A stretch of DNA of 64,000 bases from contig JALNXD010000003.1 in NCBI GenBank assembly GCA_023230565.1, forward strand, positions 62,001 through 126,000. The letters are read 5' to 3'. This DNA is from Syntrophales bacterium. Lineage in GTDB: Bacteria > Desulfobacterota > Syntrophia > Syntrophales > UBA2210. The translations under genes were made by a program, and so were the position numbers. The notes under the pieces are model-generated. The model was not told where the DNA came from and ran no database searches. It saw nothing but the letters and a program-made list of their open reading frames with translations. Below are positions 36,858 to 45,342 of the stretch, in pieces; position 1 is the stretch's first letter, and each line of letters opens with the position of its first letter.

Positions 36858-37721
36858 ATGGACGAAGAGGCCCTGTATTCCCTCGACGACATCAGACGCA
36901 CCTATGAGCCCGTCGACGATCATCTAAAAACGCGGCAGCTGATCCTTCGGTACTCCATCAATCGGAAGGACATCCGGGATGCGGCCCTCGACGGGCTTGA
37001 TCTTTCGGAAACCGGATCGGTCCTGGATCTGGGCTGTGCCTACGGTTTTTTTACGGAGAAATTTGCCGGACGCCTGAAGAAAGGGGCTTTGATCACGGGA
37101 CTTGACGTTGTGGACAAGACCAACAGCCCGCTCTTTCTTTCCGCCGTCCGTTCCGCGGGATACGAAGGGCGGTTTATCGCTGAAAAGGCCGATTACATAA
37201 AGAATATGCCGTCCGGATTCTTCGACCTGATTGTCGCCAGCTATTCGCTGTATTTTTTCCCCCATCTGATCGGCTATATCGCCAGACTCCTCGCGACGGG
37301 GGGTATGTTTCTCACTATCACCCACACGCAATCATCGCTTCAGGAGGTGATCGGTCTGATTCCCGCCTCCCTTGAGGCGGTTGGATTCGAGTATCCGGGA
37401 GATACCGCCATCGGCAGACTTCTGCGCCGGTTTTCGATGGAAAACGGAGAAGGGCAGTTGAAGCCTCACTTCGGGAGAATAGAAAAGATCGTCTTCGAAA
37501 ACGATCTCTCCTTTCCCGAGGAGCATATCGAAGACTGTATCGACTATCTTTCAAAAAAGCGGAATCTGCTCTTCAAGGAAATACTGGATGCCGATCCTGA
37601 AAAGATGGAGGAGGTCTTGACCGGGTTCTACAAAAATGTTCGCGAGAGGGCCCGTGAAGGGGGAAAATTTTCGATCACGAAGGATGATTGCATATTCAGG
37701 TGTTACGAACCTCGAGCGTAA
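36858..37721 (+). CDS. Class I SAM-dependent methyltransferase
   Basis: This is a 287-residue methyltransferase. SAM motif I is VLDLGCAYGFFTEKFAG, followed by ITGLDVVDK (motif II acid), a FDLIVASYSLYFFPHL motif and a GGMFLTITHTQSS strand. GAAAGGAG lies before the ATG. An about 130-residue C-terminal part after the Rossmann fold is not recognised. It is followed after 9 bases by the NUDIX gene, so they are probably co-transcribed. Confidence 0.82.
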   Translation: MDEEALYSLDDIRRTYEPVDDHLKTRQLILRYSINRKDIRDAALDGLDLSETGSVLDLGCAYGFFTEKFAGRLKKGALITGLDVVDKTNSPLFLSAVRSAGYEGRFIAEKADYIKNMPSGFFDLIVASYSLYFFPHLIGYIARLLATGGMFLTITHTQSSLQEVIGLIPASLEAVGFEYPGDTAIGRLLRRFSMENGEGQLKPHFGRIEKIVFENDLSFPEEHIEDCIDYLSKKRNLLFKEILDADPEKMEEVLTGFYKNVRERAREGGKFSITKDDCIFRCYEPRA

Positions 37722-37730
37722 AGGAAAGCC

Positions 37731-38738
37731 GTGAAAAAAAAACGTCATTATTGCGCACACTGCGGCAATGCCCTTTCCCGGAGGCTGATCGAGGGGAAGG
37801 AGCGGGATTACTGCGATCGCTGCACTACTGTCTTCTATGAAAACCCTCTTCCCGCCGTAAGCACGATAGTGGCCAACAGCAAGCGGGAACTGCTGGTCGT
37901 CAAACGGGGAAAAGAGCCGTACCTCGGCATGTGGTGTCTCCCCATCGGATTCGCCGAATCGGGGGAGGACGTGCGGGATGCCGCCCTGCGGGAGCTTAGG
38001 GAAGAGGCCGGACTGCAGGGGGAAGTCGTCAGGCTCATCGACGTCGATACCGTGGAAAATGATTTTTACGGAAGCATGGCGATCATCACCTACGAGGTCA
38101 GGCGCACGGGAGGGAAAGTCGTTCCGGGCGATGATGCCGTCGATGCGTGCTTTGTCCCGATTCATGAGCTCCCTCCGCTGGCCTGGGAATCAAACCGCAA
38201 GGCCGTGGACCGCTATATGGCATTGTACCGCGATGCCTGGTCCATGGCTGATTCATATCGTCAGCTGTTTTCCGGCATGGAGACAGGCGAGTTGCCGGAG
38301 GTGTCTCCCAACGAGGAAAAATCATTTCTTTCGGATGTGCTCGTGCGGGTAATCGATCGCCACCATGACGAGATCTCGCGCCAGTGGATGGAAGATGTAA
38401 GAGAAATCGTGCCCGATATAATGTCTCACCTGAATTTGATGGCTCAGGTGCATGGACGTGCATTGAGGGAAGTGCAGAATCTCCTGAGAGGGAAGGGGAG
38501 CGCCTTCGACTACGCCTATTTTCTCGAAACGGGAAAGAGGTTCAGAAATCTCGATGTTCCCCTGCCCTGCATTCTGAATGCAATGGCCCTCAGCCGGAAA
38601 TCGATCTGGACCCAGATCACGAAGCGGCGGATTCTTGGTTCTCCCATCCGGATTTATACGACCCTGGAATTGAACAACAGGATCATCTTCATCTACGATC
38701 GCATGAATTATCATCTGTCTGTGGGTTACACGCAGTAA
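37731..38738 (+). CDS. NUDIX hydrolase with zinc ribbon and extra C-terminal domain
   Basis: This is a 335-residue three-part protein starting at GTG 37731 after AAAGGAAAG. First comes a zinc ribbon (YCAHCGNAL...YCDRCTTVFYENP), as in NUDIX proteins of the NudC type. Then comes a NUDIX domain with the box G-x5-E-x7-REL-x-EEAG near residues 65-87. The last about 130 residues (from SDVLVRVIDRHHDEI) are helical and resemble the N-terminal region of RsbRD / sensor kinases, a weaker match. This combination suggests nucleotide hydrolysis linked to signalling. Substrate unknown. Confidence 0.8.
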   Translation: MKKKRHYCAHCGNALSRRLIEGKERDYCDRCTTVFYENPLPAVSTIVANSKRELLVVKRGKEPYLGMWCLPIGFAESGEDVRDAALRELREEAGLQGEVVRLIDVDTVENDFYGSMAIITYEVRRTGGKVVPGDDAVDACFVPIHELPPLAWESNRKAVDRYMALYRDAWSMADSYRQLFSGMETGELPEVSPNEEKSFLSDVLVRVIDRHHDEISRQWMEDVREIVPDIMSHLNLMAQVHGRALREVQNLLRGKGSAFDYAYFLETGKRFRNLDVPLPCILNAMALSRKSIWTQITKRRILGSPIRIYTTLELNNRIIFIYDRMNYHLSVGYTQ

Positions 38739-38764
38739 AACGCTTCAGACAAAAAAAGGGAAAA

Positions 38765-39502
38765 TTATTCGAACATCCCCATGAGCCGCTTTAACTGCCT
38801 GACCGTCCGCGGCAGTACGGAACTGATGGGTTCATCAAAGCGCAGGTGCGCCGACGAATCGAAAGGCGTTTCTCCTTTATTGATAATCACCAGTTTCGCC
38901 CCGCTGCGCAGCGCCTCCATAGGCATATTGGCGGCGGGAGTCACTACGAGACTGGATCCGACCACTACAAAAAGATCGCTTCTGCGGGAATGGGTGAAGG
39001 CGCTGTTAAGATCCCGGTGAGGGAGCGCGTCGCCGAAGTCGACGATGCTGCTTTTCAAGCGGCCGCCGCATCGACACACATCCGACCCCTCGGCTCTGGG
39101 CAGCGTTTCCTCGCAGCGCGTACAGCGCAGGAGCGCCATATTCCCGTGCAGCTCGGCAAGCAGGTCCTGTCTGATTCCCGATTTGAGGTGGAGGTTATCC
39201 ACATTCTGAGAGATAAGAAAACGCAATTTTCCAAGATTCTGCAGATCAACGAGCGCGCAATGCCCCGGATTCGGCGCCACCTGGTCCCAGGGTTTGGACA
39301 TCGGCTTTGGCGCCAAACCGCGGTCCCGCCGCGTCCATAGGCCATCTGGGCCCCTGTAATCGGGGATTCCCGAATCCGTGCTGATGCCGGCGCCGGCAAA
39401 ATAGACGGGATACGAAGCCTCGTGAATCCAGCGGGCAAGGATTGAGATTCGTCTATCCAGATCGTTCTTCATACGTTGTATACTATCATATTTGATGGTC
39501 AC
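38765..39502 (-). CDS. Sir2-family NAD-dependent protein deacylase
   Basis: This is a sirtuin of up to 245 residues. NAD-binding FAGAGISTDSGIPDYRG, the QNVDNLH loop, catalytic His in LHGNMALLRC, zinc cysteines CTRC and CRCGG, and VVVGSSLVVTPAANMP are present in order. The GTG at 39502 and the ATG at 39472 are both possible starts and neither has a clear ribosome-binding site. It probably reverses lysine acylation in the cytoplasm. It is convergent with the NUDIX gene and lies downstream of the DUF6178 gene on the same strand. Confidence 0.93.
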   Translation of the reverse strand: MTIKYDSIQRMKNDLDRRISILARWIHEASYPVYFAGAGISTDSGIPDYRGPDGLWTRRDRGLAPKPMSKPWDQVAPNPGHCALVDLQNLGKLRFLISQNVDNLHLKSGIRQDLLAELHGNMALLRCTRCEETLPRAEGSDVCRCGGRLKSSIVDFGDALPHRDLNSAFTHSRRSDLFVVVGSSLVVTPAANMPMEALRSGAKLVIINKGETPFDSSAHLRFDEPISSVLPRTVRQLKRLMGMFE

Positions 39503-39566
39503 CCAGAAGTCCGAAAGCGTTCGGAAGTAAATGCGATTAAAAAACGTCCGGTGCCTTCCTCAGGTG

Positions 39567-41195
39567 CTAAAGTGCATCATCGAGAAACTGCCGAATAGTC
39601 GCTATATCTTCGTGGGAACCGATGAACGGTAAGGGCCGGTTTTTTCCCTTCTCCGTGAGCGCCTGCAAAACAACCGGATATTCCTGCAGCAGGCCCGTCA
39701 GCACCGTTACTGTGTTGCCGTCCAGGAAAATCTGGAGATAGTAAATTTCATCGACAAACGTCCAGGGCCGGCCTGCCGTCATACGAGAGCGCAGGATATC
39801 GGCCATTTTTCTCAACTCCCTCGCCTGCAGGGAATCCGCTCTTTCGTCCCTGATGCGGTTCATGAATTTCAAAAGGGTTTTTGCAGTATGGAAGACTACC
39901 TCATCGAATAAAATCTTCCAGCCCGTCTGAAAGGGCTTGATCAAATGCACTTCTTTCAAAAGAATGTCCCATATGTCATGTTTTTGCTCCGGATTTAATT
40001 TTGCTTTTCCGGCAAGCAGATACTCGCTTCCCAGGTTGCACACCGACAGGGCCGCTTCGGCCGCTTCTTCAGGTTTGAACGGGCGACCCTGAAATCTGCA
40101 CCCCGACATCAAGGTATTGGACAGATAGGATAGCTCCATCAGTCGTTTAGAAAAAAGGTCCGGATCGGTCCGGTTGATGCGCCGCATGGCTTCAGTCAGA
40201 GGGAGGGAACGGTTCTGTGAGCCGGTGTCTTCCCAGGTCAGCAATTTTTGATCGGGAGCGGACAGCACCTCGGCATTCTGCAGCGTTTGTATGAATTGTA
40301 TGATTTTCCGGTCAAGTGATGCCGGATTTTCCTGTTCAGATTTTTTGTCGTTTACATGAGTGCCGGCGGTATATCCGCGTTCCTTTTCCGCTGCCCTGAA
40401 ATAGGCACGGGTAATGGGATCAACTGTTGCTGCTTCGATGATTTCATGTAACGGCATCGACCGGACCTGGCTCAAAAAAACGGCAGCCGATGCCGGTGTG
40501 ACAAACCCTTTTGCCTCTCTTCTCTCTTTCCGTGCCGAAGAAACATCCTCTTCGAGCATTTCACCGGCGGTGAGCACGTGATAGAGGCCGCCGTTGTCTT
40601 CCATATACTCTCCCGTGACCCGGCAACATCGCTCCAGCAGCCGAGTGAACATCTCATAATCCTGCTCTCCGAGTTCCGCCAGTAACGCACAAACCGTATC
40701 CCAGCACGATTCGCTTTTCGCAATCACCAGATAATTGCCGAATTCCTGATTGAGGGAGCTTTCCAGCGCTTTCTCCAGCAGGGTATCATCAAAGGATTCG
40801 GAAAGCAGTGCGTAATCGTCTATATCTACTGCCAGGACAAGACGGCACAATCCCAGAGTCAGGAGGTCCTCGTCCAATTCCGAAATTTTGCGGGCGGCAA
40901 AGGCCGCCCCGTTTTGCATCATGATTTCCAGCCACAGTCCGAATCGTTCGGCATCGAATGTCTCATCCAGGCCGGGTGCATCGCTGGACCAGAGGTCCTC
41001 ATCGAGTATTGCCTTCAACTGCTTTGCCGTCGCAAGGGAAACGATTTCCGCCGAATCCTCCAAACCTATATGGCGTATCAGTTTGGCCAGGACAGGGGCA
41101 TTCAGGTCTTGTACGACAGCGGGCAATTCCGGCAGGTCCAGAATGTGATTCAGCAATTCTTTCCTCTGTTTGAGCGCAGGAAAGGTTGATTTCAT
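39567..41195 (-). CDS. DUF6178-like protein
   Basis: This is a 542-residue soluble, mostly helical protein with no recognised catalytic motif. It starts MKSTFPALKQRKELLNHILD and has LPELPAVVQDL, FLIKPFQTGWKIL-like and VVFHTAKTLL segments, which I associate with the DUF6178 family of delta-proteobacteria. The name is given from memory and is only fairly sure. AAAGGGTG precedes the ATG. Function is unknown. Confidence 0.65.
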   Translation of the reverse strand: MKSTFPALKQRKELLNHILDLPELPAVVQDLNAPVLAKLIRHIGLEDSAEIVSLATAKQLKAILDEDLWSSDAPGLDETFDAERFGLWLEIMMQNGAAFAARKISELDEDLLTLGLCRLVLAVDIDDYALLSESFDDTLLEKALESSLNQEFGNYLVIAKSESCWDTVCALLAELGEQDYEMFTRLLERCCRVTGEYMEDNGGLYHVLTAGEMLEEDVSSARKERREAKGFVTPASAAVFLSQVRSMPLHEIIEAATVDPITRAYFRAAEKERGYTAGTHVNDKKSEQENPASLDRKIIQFIQTLQNAEVLSAPDQKLLTWEDTGSQNRSLPLTEAMRRINRTDPDLFSKRLMELSYLSNTLMSGCRFQGRPFKPEEAAEAALSVCNLGSEYLLAGKAKLNPEQKHDIWDILLKEVHLIKPFQTGWKILFDEVVFHTAKTLLKFMNRIRDERADSLQARELRKMADILRSRMTAGRPWTFVDEIYYLQIFLDGNTVTVLTGLLQEYPVVLQALTEKGKNRPLPFIGSHEDIATIRQFLDDAL

Positions 41196-41300
41196 GGTTC
41201 ACCCTTTCTTGAGATAATCGACAAGGCTGCAGACGGTTTATGGCATTATCTTTGGATGCTGTCAACCATTAATAATAAATAATATCAATTATTTATATCA

Positions 41301-41329
41301 TTGACAGCCGGCAGAAACACTGCTATAAT
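41301..41329 (+). promoter_or_regulatory. Perfect-consensus sigma-70 promoter
   Basis: TTGACA (41301-41306) and TATAAT (41324-41329) are both exact consensus and 17 bases apart. The next gene starts 224 bases downstream, so the promoter drives either a long leader or a separate small RNA. Confidence 0.75.
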
Positions 41330-41335
41330 TTTTGG

Positions 41336-41495
41336 CAAAACATGCGAATGCCAGTAAAGACTTTCCGTCCTCCGGCGCATATTGAAAGACCATCCGGTAA
41401 CGATAGTTGGACCAATCAAGCTATCAGCTCCTCGTGAATGTGAAAAATTTGATTTTTCCTGCAGCATCATCGGTGTGCAGTGGGTGCTTTTTTTT
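41336..41495 (+). ncRNA. Candidate small RNA or long 5' leader
   Basis: Between the strong promoter and the stress-protein gene lies about 160 bases ending in a hairpin AGCATC (41463-41468) / GGTGCT (41483-41488), followed at once by eight Ts (41488-41495). This is the layout of a free-standing small RNA with an intrinsic terminator, or of an attenuator for the downstream gene. The 6-bp stem is short and includes one G-U pair. No open frame is seen. Confidence 0.3.
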
Positions 41496-41553
41496 CATGG
41501 TCTCCTGCCGAAGAGGCCGTGCCAAGAAATGAACCATTAACTGAAGGAGACAG

Positions 41554-41805
41554 GTGATGGGAATTGTATCATGGATCATAATGGGCCTGCTTGTGGGTGT
41601 AGTCGCTAAGCTGATAATGCCCGGAAAAGACCCCGGAGGGTGCATCGTGACCATCCTGCTGGGAATAGCGGGCGCCTTCGCGGGAGGTTTCATCGGGTCT
41701 TTCCTGGGACTGGGGGAAATTACAGGATTCAATTTTGGGAGCTTTCTGCTGGCTACCGGTGGAGCGATTCTTCTGCTGATCCTGTATCGTGTGATAATAA
41801 AGTAG
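41554..41805 (+). CDS. GlsB/YeaQ/YmgE family stress-response membrane protein
   Basis: This is an 83-residue membrane protein with three predicted helices and the family pattern GIVSWIIMGLLVGVVAKLIMPG, then GKDPGGCIVTILLGIAGAF. GAAGGAG precedes the ATG. Members are induced by envelope or general stress; molecular function is not known. A perfect sigma-70 promoter lies 224 bases upstream with a possible attenuator between. Confidence 0.9.
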   Translation: MMGIVSWIIMGLLVGVVAKLIMPGKDPGGCIVTILLGIAGAFAGGFIGSFLGLGEITGFNFGSFLLATGGAILLLILYRVIIK

Positions 41806-41920
41806 CTGCGGAACATCGATTCAGGCCGAAAGACTTCTGGAAAAGAGAATTTCCTGTATTATAATTTTAGGCGCAGGAAATACAGAATACTCGTGAAATG
41901 CCTGGGAAAGGAGACCGCGT

Positions 41921-42316
41921 ATGGCAAAGGTGACGAAGGAGCAGGCCGAAGAAGAGATAAAAAGAGGAGCTCGGCATGTGACTGAGGAGGACCTCAAACG
42001 GGTGCTCGACAAGCGTGACGAGATTGAGGGAAAATTTAAGGAGAGCGGACCCCTGGGCCGGTTTTTTTCCGACTTCAAGATCCTTCTTTCAGTTGTCCAG
42101 GATTATATTCGGGGGGAATATCGTGAAATTCCCTATTGGTCCATAGCCGCCATAGCAGCAGCGCTTCTTTATGTCCTGAACCCGATCGATTTGATTCCGG
42201 ATTTTATCCCCGGTATCGGCCATATCGACGATGCGTTGGTGATTGCGACATGCCTGGCAATGATCGAGCGGGACCTGCGGACCTATAAGAAATGGAAAAT
42301 GAAGCAGAGTCAATAA
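41921..42316 (+). CDS. YkvA family (DUF1232) membrane protein
   Basis: This is a 131-residue protein with a charged N-terminal half and a DUF1232 membrane motif YVLNPIDLIPDFIPGIGHIDDA, which is the family hallmark. GAAAGGAG lies near the ATG. Its role is unknown; it sits among small stress and envelope genes. Confidence 0.88.
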   Translation: MAKVTKEQAEEEIKRGARHVTEEDLKRVLDKRDEIEGKFKESGPLGRFFSDFKILLSVVQDYIRGEYREIPYWSIAAIAAALLYVLNPIDLIPDFIPGIGHIDDALVIATCLAMIERDLRTYKKWKMKQSQ

Positions 42317-42372
42317 CCAAAACTCTTTTCATTCTGGCAGATCGTAATATCATTTCTTCGATTTTTTATAAT

Positions 42373-42401
42373 TTGACATCGCCTGTCTTCGGTATTAAAA
42401 T
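42373..42401 (+). promoter_or_regulatory. Sigma-70-type promoter for the PA2779-like gene
   Basis: TTGACA (42373-42378), a 17-base spacer and TAAAAT (42396-42401) lie 64 bases before the ATG at 42466. Confidence 0.65.
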
Positions 42402-42465
42402 TTCACATTAGCCTCGGATATAAAAAATCTGAATTAGGAACCATATACGGGATAGAGGAGGACAG

Positions 42466-42864
42466 ATGATCAGAAAATTCAGAAAACCGGTTCTTGCCTT
42501 ATCGATTTCACTTTTGCTGGTTTTTTTCGTTACTTCGCCTGCAATTGCGGCCATGGTTCAGTCCAGGATATCACAACAGCAAGGGCAGCAGGATACCTAT
42601 GAACGCAGGGAGCTCGAAACTATCCAGCGTGCGCTGGAAAATAAAATTGTTCAGGAAAAGCTCAGCGCCTATGGATTAACGCGGGAAGAAGTCGATGCAA
42701 AACTCAAAACCCTGACCGACCAGCAGCGTCATCTACTGGCCCAGGCCTCCGAAAAGGTGCTGGCAGGCGGCGACGGTTTGGGTGCCGTAATCGCCATACT
42801 TGTCATTGTTCTGCTTGTCATCGTGATTATGAAACTCCTTAATAAAGAGATAGTCATTAAATAA
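42466..42864 (+). CDS. PA2779 family protein
   Basis: This is a 132-residue protein with an N-terminal signal or anchor (PVLALSISLLLVFFVTSPAIA), a helical periplasmic part rich in Gln and Glu (TYERRELETIQRALENKIV, YGLTREEVDAKL), and a C-terminal membrane helix. This is the PA2779 pattern. In Pseudomonas this gene is paired with PA2778, a C39-like peptidase with TPRs. The same pair follows here, split into two genes, so a joint envelope role is likely. Confidence 0.83.
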   Translation: MIRKFRKPVLALSISLLLVFFVTSPAIAAMVQSRISQQQGQQDTYERRELETIQRALENKIVQEKLSAYGLTREEVDAKLKTLTDQQRHLLAQASEKVLAGGDGLGAVIAILVIVLLVIVIMKLLNKEIVIK

Positions 42865-42867
42865 AAG

Positions 42868-43353
42868 GTGCATTCATTTATAGCAACGATTATTGCCGCC
42901 GCCCATATCGCAGCAGTTGTGATCGGCAGCGTTCCCTTCATCCGGCAGGAAACGAATTTTTGCGGACCTGCTGCATTGACCTCCGTTATGTCATATTACG
43001 GAGATGTCATCGATCAACATGAAATAGCCGAGGTGATCTACAATGAAAAATTGAAGGGCTGCATTATTGCGGATCTGGAAAATTATGCCCGGCTAAAGGG
43101 ATATGCGACAAAGGCCGGTCAGGGTTCGGTTGATCTGGTTTTGGACTTTCTGAACGATCGCAAGCCTGTCATAGTCCTGGTCGATCTGGGCCGATGGGTG
43201 ATATCGCGGCCGCACTATCTTGTCATCGTCGGGTACAATGAGGACGGTTTCATCGCCCACAGCGGCCATGAGGCATCACAATTCTACGAATTCGATAGAT
43301 TTAAAAAAATATGGAAGAAAATCGGAAGTACCTATCTCGTGGTCTACCGCTGA
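42868..43353 (+). CDS. C39-like cysteine peptidase, PA2778 family (peptidase part)
   Basis: This is a 161-residue protein with a hydrophobic N-terminus and a C39-type papain-like fold: catalytic Cys32 in NFCGPAALTSVMSYYG and the His in RPHYLVIVGYNEDGF. The start is a GTG at 42868, three bases after the upstream stop, with a poor ribosome-binding site. The TPR part that is fused in PA2778 is encoded by the next, overlapping gene. The substrate is unknown. Confidence 0.82.
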   Translation: MHSFIATIIAAAHIAAVVIGSVPFIRQETNFCGPAALTSVMSYYGDVIDQHEIAEVIYNEKLKGCIIADLENYARLKGYATKAGQGSVDLVLDFLNDRKPVIVLVDLGRWVISRPHYLVIVGYNEDGFIAHSGHEASQFYEFDRFKKIWKKIGSTYLVVYR

Positions 43354-43793
43354 CGGCGGTTCTTCTTTTCCTATATGCGCTACTTGTGTCATGTTCTCTG
43401 CCGCAGATCGTTGTGCTGGAGGATCCTCTTTCGGCGGCAGAACATAACGATCTCGGCGTCGCCTATGAGAACAAGGGAAAGTTCGGTCTGGCCGAAAAGG
43501 AATACCGCAAGGCCGTAAAACAAAAGGACGACTGGGCAACCCCCTATTTAAATCTGGGCAATCTCTACTACCGGCAGGGCAATTTCGAAAAAGCGGAACA
43601 TTCTCTGAGGAAAGCTCTGGCCATTGATCCGAGTGATCCTGACATATTGAATAATCTCGCTCATATATTATTTATACAGGGCCGCAGGATGGAGGCGGAA
43701 CGATTCATCAAGCAGGCCCTGGCAATCGACCCCAAACCGGAATATCTGGATACCCTCCACCAGATTACCGGGTCTGGTCCATCTAATAATTAG
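43311..43793 (+). CDS. TPR-repeat lipoprotein (TPR part of PA2778-type system)
   Basis: This is a 160-residue protein with a signal peptide ending in the lipobox LLVSC, followed by about three TPR units (HNDLGVAYENKGKFGLAEKEY, PYLNLGNLYYRQGNFEKAEH, NNLAHILFIQGRRMEAERF). It overlaps the peptidase gene by 43 bases in another frame, so translation is probably coupled. In PA2778 peptidase and TPR are one polypeptide; here they are separate, and only the TPR part is predicted to be a lipoprotein. Confidence 0.82.
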   Translation: MEENRKYLSRGLPLTAVLLFLYALLVSCSLPQIVVLEDPLSAAEHNDLGVAYENKGKFGLAEKEYRKAVKQKDDWATPYLNLGNLYYRQGNFEKAEHSLRKALAIDPSDPDILNNLAHILFIQGRRMEAERFIKQALAIDPKPEYLDTLHQITGSGPSNN

Positions 43794-43802
43794 AAATTGT
43801 TA

Positions 43803-44118
43803 TGGTACAATGGTTTCCACAAGATGTTGCAGCATGACAAATCCACGGATGAACATGGAAGGCATCATATTTATGATGTACGCTCCAAGGGCAGTCTATG
43901 CTACCGTAAAAAAGCTGGATTATGGCAAAGAATAGGCATACACTCTTGCACATTTCTTCTCAAAAATGTATGAAATTACAATGATCCAGGAACTGCTCGG
44001 GTGTACGTTAAAAAAGATTTGTAATGAAGTCATAATGGCAAAAAATGGCAGAGGCAACAAATACCCAGCAAAGCACTGCAGAAATGTCAATTTTACTTTA
44101 CTCAATTGCTGCCGGTGA
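43803..44118 (+). pseudogene. intI: Degenerate integron integrase (IntI-type tyrosine recombinase) C-terminal remnant
   Basis: Two plus-strand frames joined near 43936 follow the end of integron integrases. The first has W at 43803, DKSTDEHGRHHIYD and RKKAGLWQRIG. The second has TLAHFFSKMYEITMIQELLG, then VIMAKNGRGNKYPA, matching the family pattern (RRHH; KAGI; HTLRHSFATHLL; YDIRTVQELLG; GGRGVRSP). The RHH patch is typical of IntI and not of XerC/D. The box II arginine (of HTLRHSF) and the catalytic tyrosine region are altered and the N-terminus is missing, so it is inactive. An attC-like hairpin and cassette-like genes follow. Confidence 0.68.
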
Positions 44119-44133
44119 GCTGTCGGTGCGGCT
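44070..44133 (+). other. attC-like recombination hairpin (degenerate)
   Basis: GCACTGCAG (44073-44081) can pair with CTGTCGGTGC (44120-44129) with one G-U pair and a single unpaired T, the kind of imperfect stem with an extrahelical base that marks attC sites. AAA and TTT lie outside the stem. The length (about 65 bases) fits attC. The GTTRRRY core is not intact. The left part AGCAAAGCACTGCA recurs as AACAAAGCACTGCA at 44994. Confidence 0.4.
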
Positions 44134-44154
44134 TTAAAGAAATGCGGACTTACC

Positions 44155-44994
44155 ATGAATTCTGAACAACTAAAAAAGCACCTCTATCAGATCGATACCA
44201 TTTCTAATCAAGAATGGATGGCTCAATTGAGCGATAGAAAAAGAAAAGAGCTGGAATTTCATAACCGCGATAGAGATAGAGAAAACATTGAAACACTGGA
44301 TCAAGATACGTATGAAAAATTTTATGGAAACAAAAAATTTTATTCGACCGTAAGGAAATCGACGGAATATGTCGAAAATTGGATACGCAAATACGCAAAG
44401 GACAAAATATTCCTTGACTATGCGTGCGGCAATGGTGGAAATGCAATAAAAGCCGCAAAAGCTGGTGCCTCGCTATCATTGGGGTTTGACATCAGCGATG
44501 TCTCCGTCAATAACGCTCGACTTGATGCAGAAAAGAACGCATTAGAAAACATATATTTTTTTCAAGCTGATGCGGAAAATACTAAACTTCCGGATGGCTG
44601 CATTGATACTATTATATGTTCGGGCATGCTGCACCATTTAGATCTATCGTATGCGCTGCCAGAGCTGCGAAGAATCTTAGCGCCGAAAGGTAAAATCCTT
44701 GCTGTAGAAGCGCTGGATTACAATCCAGCAATAAAATTATATCGTGAACTCACTCCAGATATGAGAACTGAGTGGGAAAAGGCGCATATTCTTACTTTGA
44801 AAGATGTTGATTTTGCAGGCCGCTTTTTTGATATTGGTGAAGTCAAATATTGGCATATTTTGAGTTACGCCGGAGCGTACATGCCAAGACTGTTGAAGTG
44901 GTTTGATGCAATAGATGGCATACTGGTAAAGGTTCCAGTTATAAGACTTATGGCGTGGATATTTACTTTCGAACTATTAAAAAAGAAAACGTAA
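44155..44994 (+). CDS. Class I SAM-dependent methyltransferase (cassette-like)
   Basis: This is a 279-residue methyltransferase with motif I FLDYACGNGGNAIKAAKAGA, GFDISDVSV and CSGMLHHLDLSYALPEL. It resembles small-molecule or lipid/sugar methyltransferases; the substrate is unknown. The gene is clearly more AT-rich than the 27-39 kb region. No ribosome-binding site is obvious. Its TAA stop (44992-44994) is embedded in TAACAAAGCACTGCA, as cassette genes often end within attC. With the integrase remnant just upstream it reads as an integron cassette. Confidence 0.82.
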   Translation: MNSEQLKKHLYQIDTISNQEWMAQLSDRKRKELEFHNRDRDRENIETLDQDTYEKFYGNKKFYSTVRKSTEYVENWIRKYAKDKIFLDYACGNGGNAIKAAKAGASLSLGFDISDVSVNNARLDAEKNALENIYFFQADAENTKLPDGCIDTIICSGMLHHLDLSYALPELRRILAPKGKILAVEALDYNPAIKLYRELTPDMRTEWEKAHILTLKDVDFAGRFFDIGEVKYWHILSYAGAYMPRLLKWFDAIDGILVKVPVIRLMAWIFTFELLKKKT

Positions 44995-45342
44995 CAAAGC
45001 ACTGCATGCCATAGCCGAGGTGAATGTGATCTTTGAGTGTCGCGTCAGCTATAATCAGAAAAATGCATATGCTTCACTGATATAAAAGTCTTATCCGCCC
45101 CCTTTCCAGGTAAAGCGGGGATAAAAATCTTACCCTGGGTACCACTTGCCGTAGGTCTTTTGTTCGGATTAGTTGGGATTTTTAAGATTTGAGCTGAACG
45201 TTTGGCGGAAAACGTAAAATTAAGTCTGTCTACAAAAAGGGAAGATATACTCAAGCGTTACAACTTTGGTGCATATGAAATGAATCGTGATAATCCATTC
45301 CACTGCAGTGGATTGGTACATCAGCGAAAAAAGAGAAAGAAC
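44992..45342. other. Spacer with truncated attC-like left end
   Basis: TAACAAAGCACTGCA (44992-45006) repeats the left arm of the upstream attC-like hairpin, but no matching right arm is found within 130 bases. A GAGCTGAACGTTTGGC stretch near 45190 resembles the right end of attC sites (GTTRGGC) and could be its displaced partner. Nothing else is recognised. Confidence 0.35.

Noticed and set aside
42089..42313. ORFs antisense to the DUF1232 gene
   Set aside because: Shadow of a well-supported gene on the other strand.
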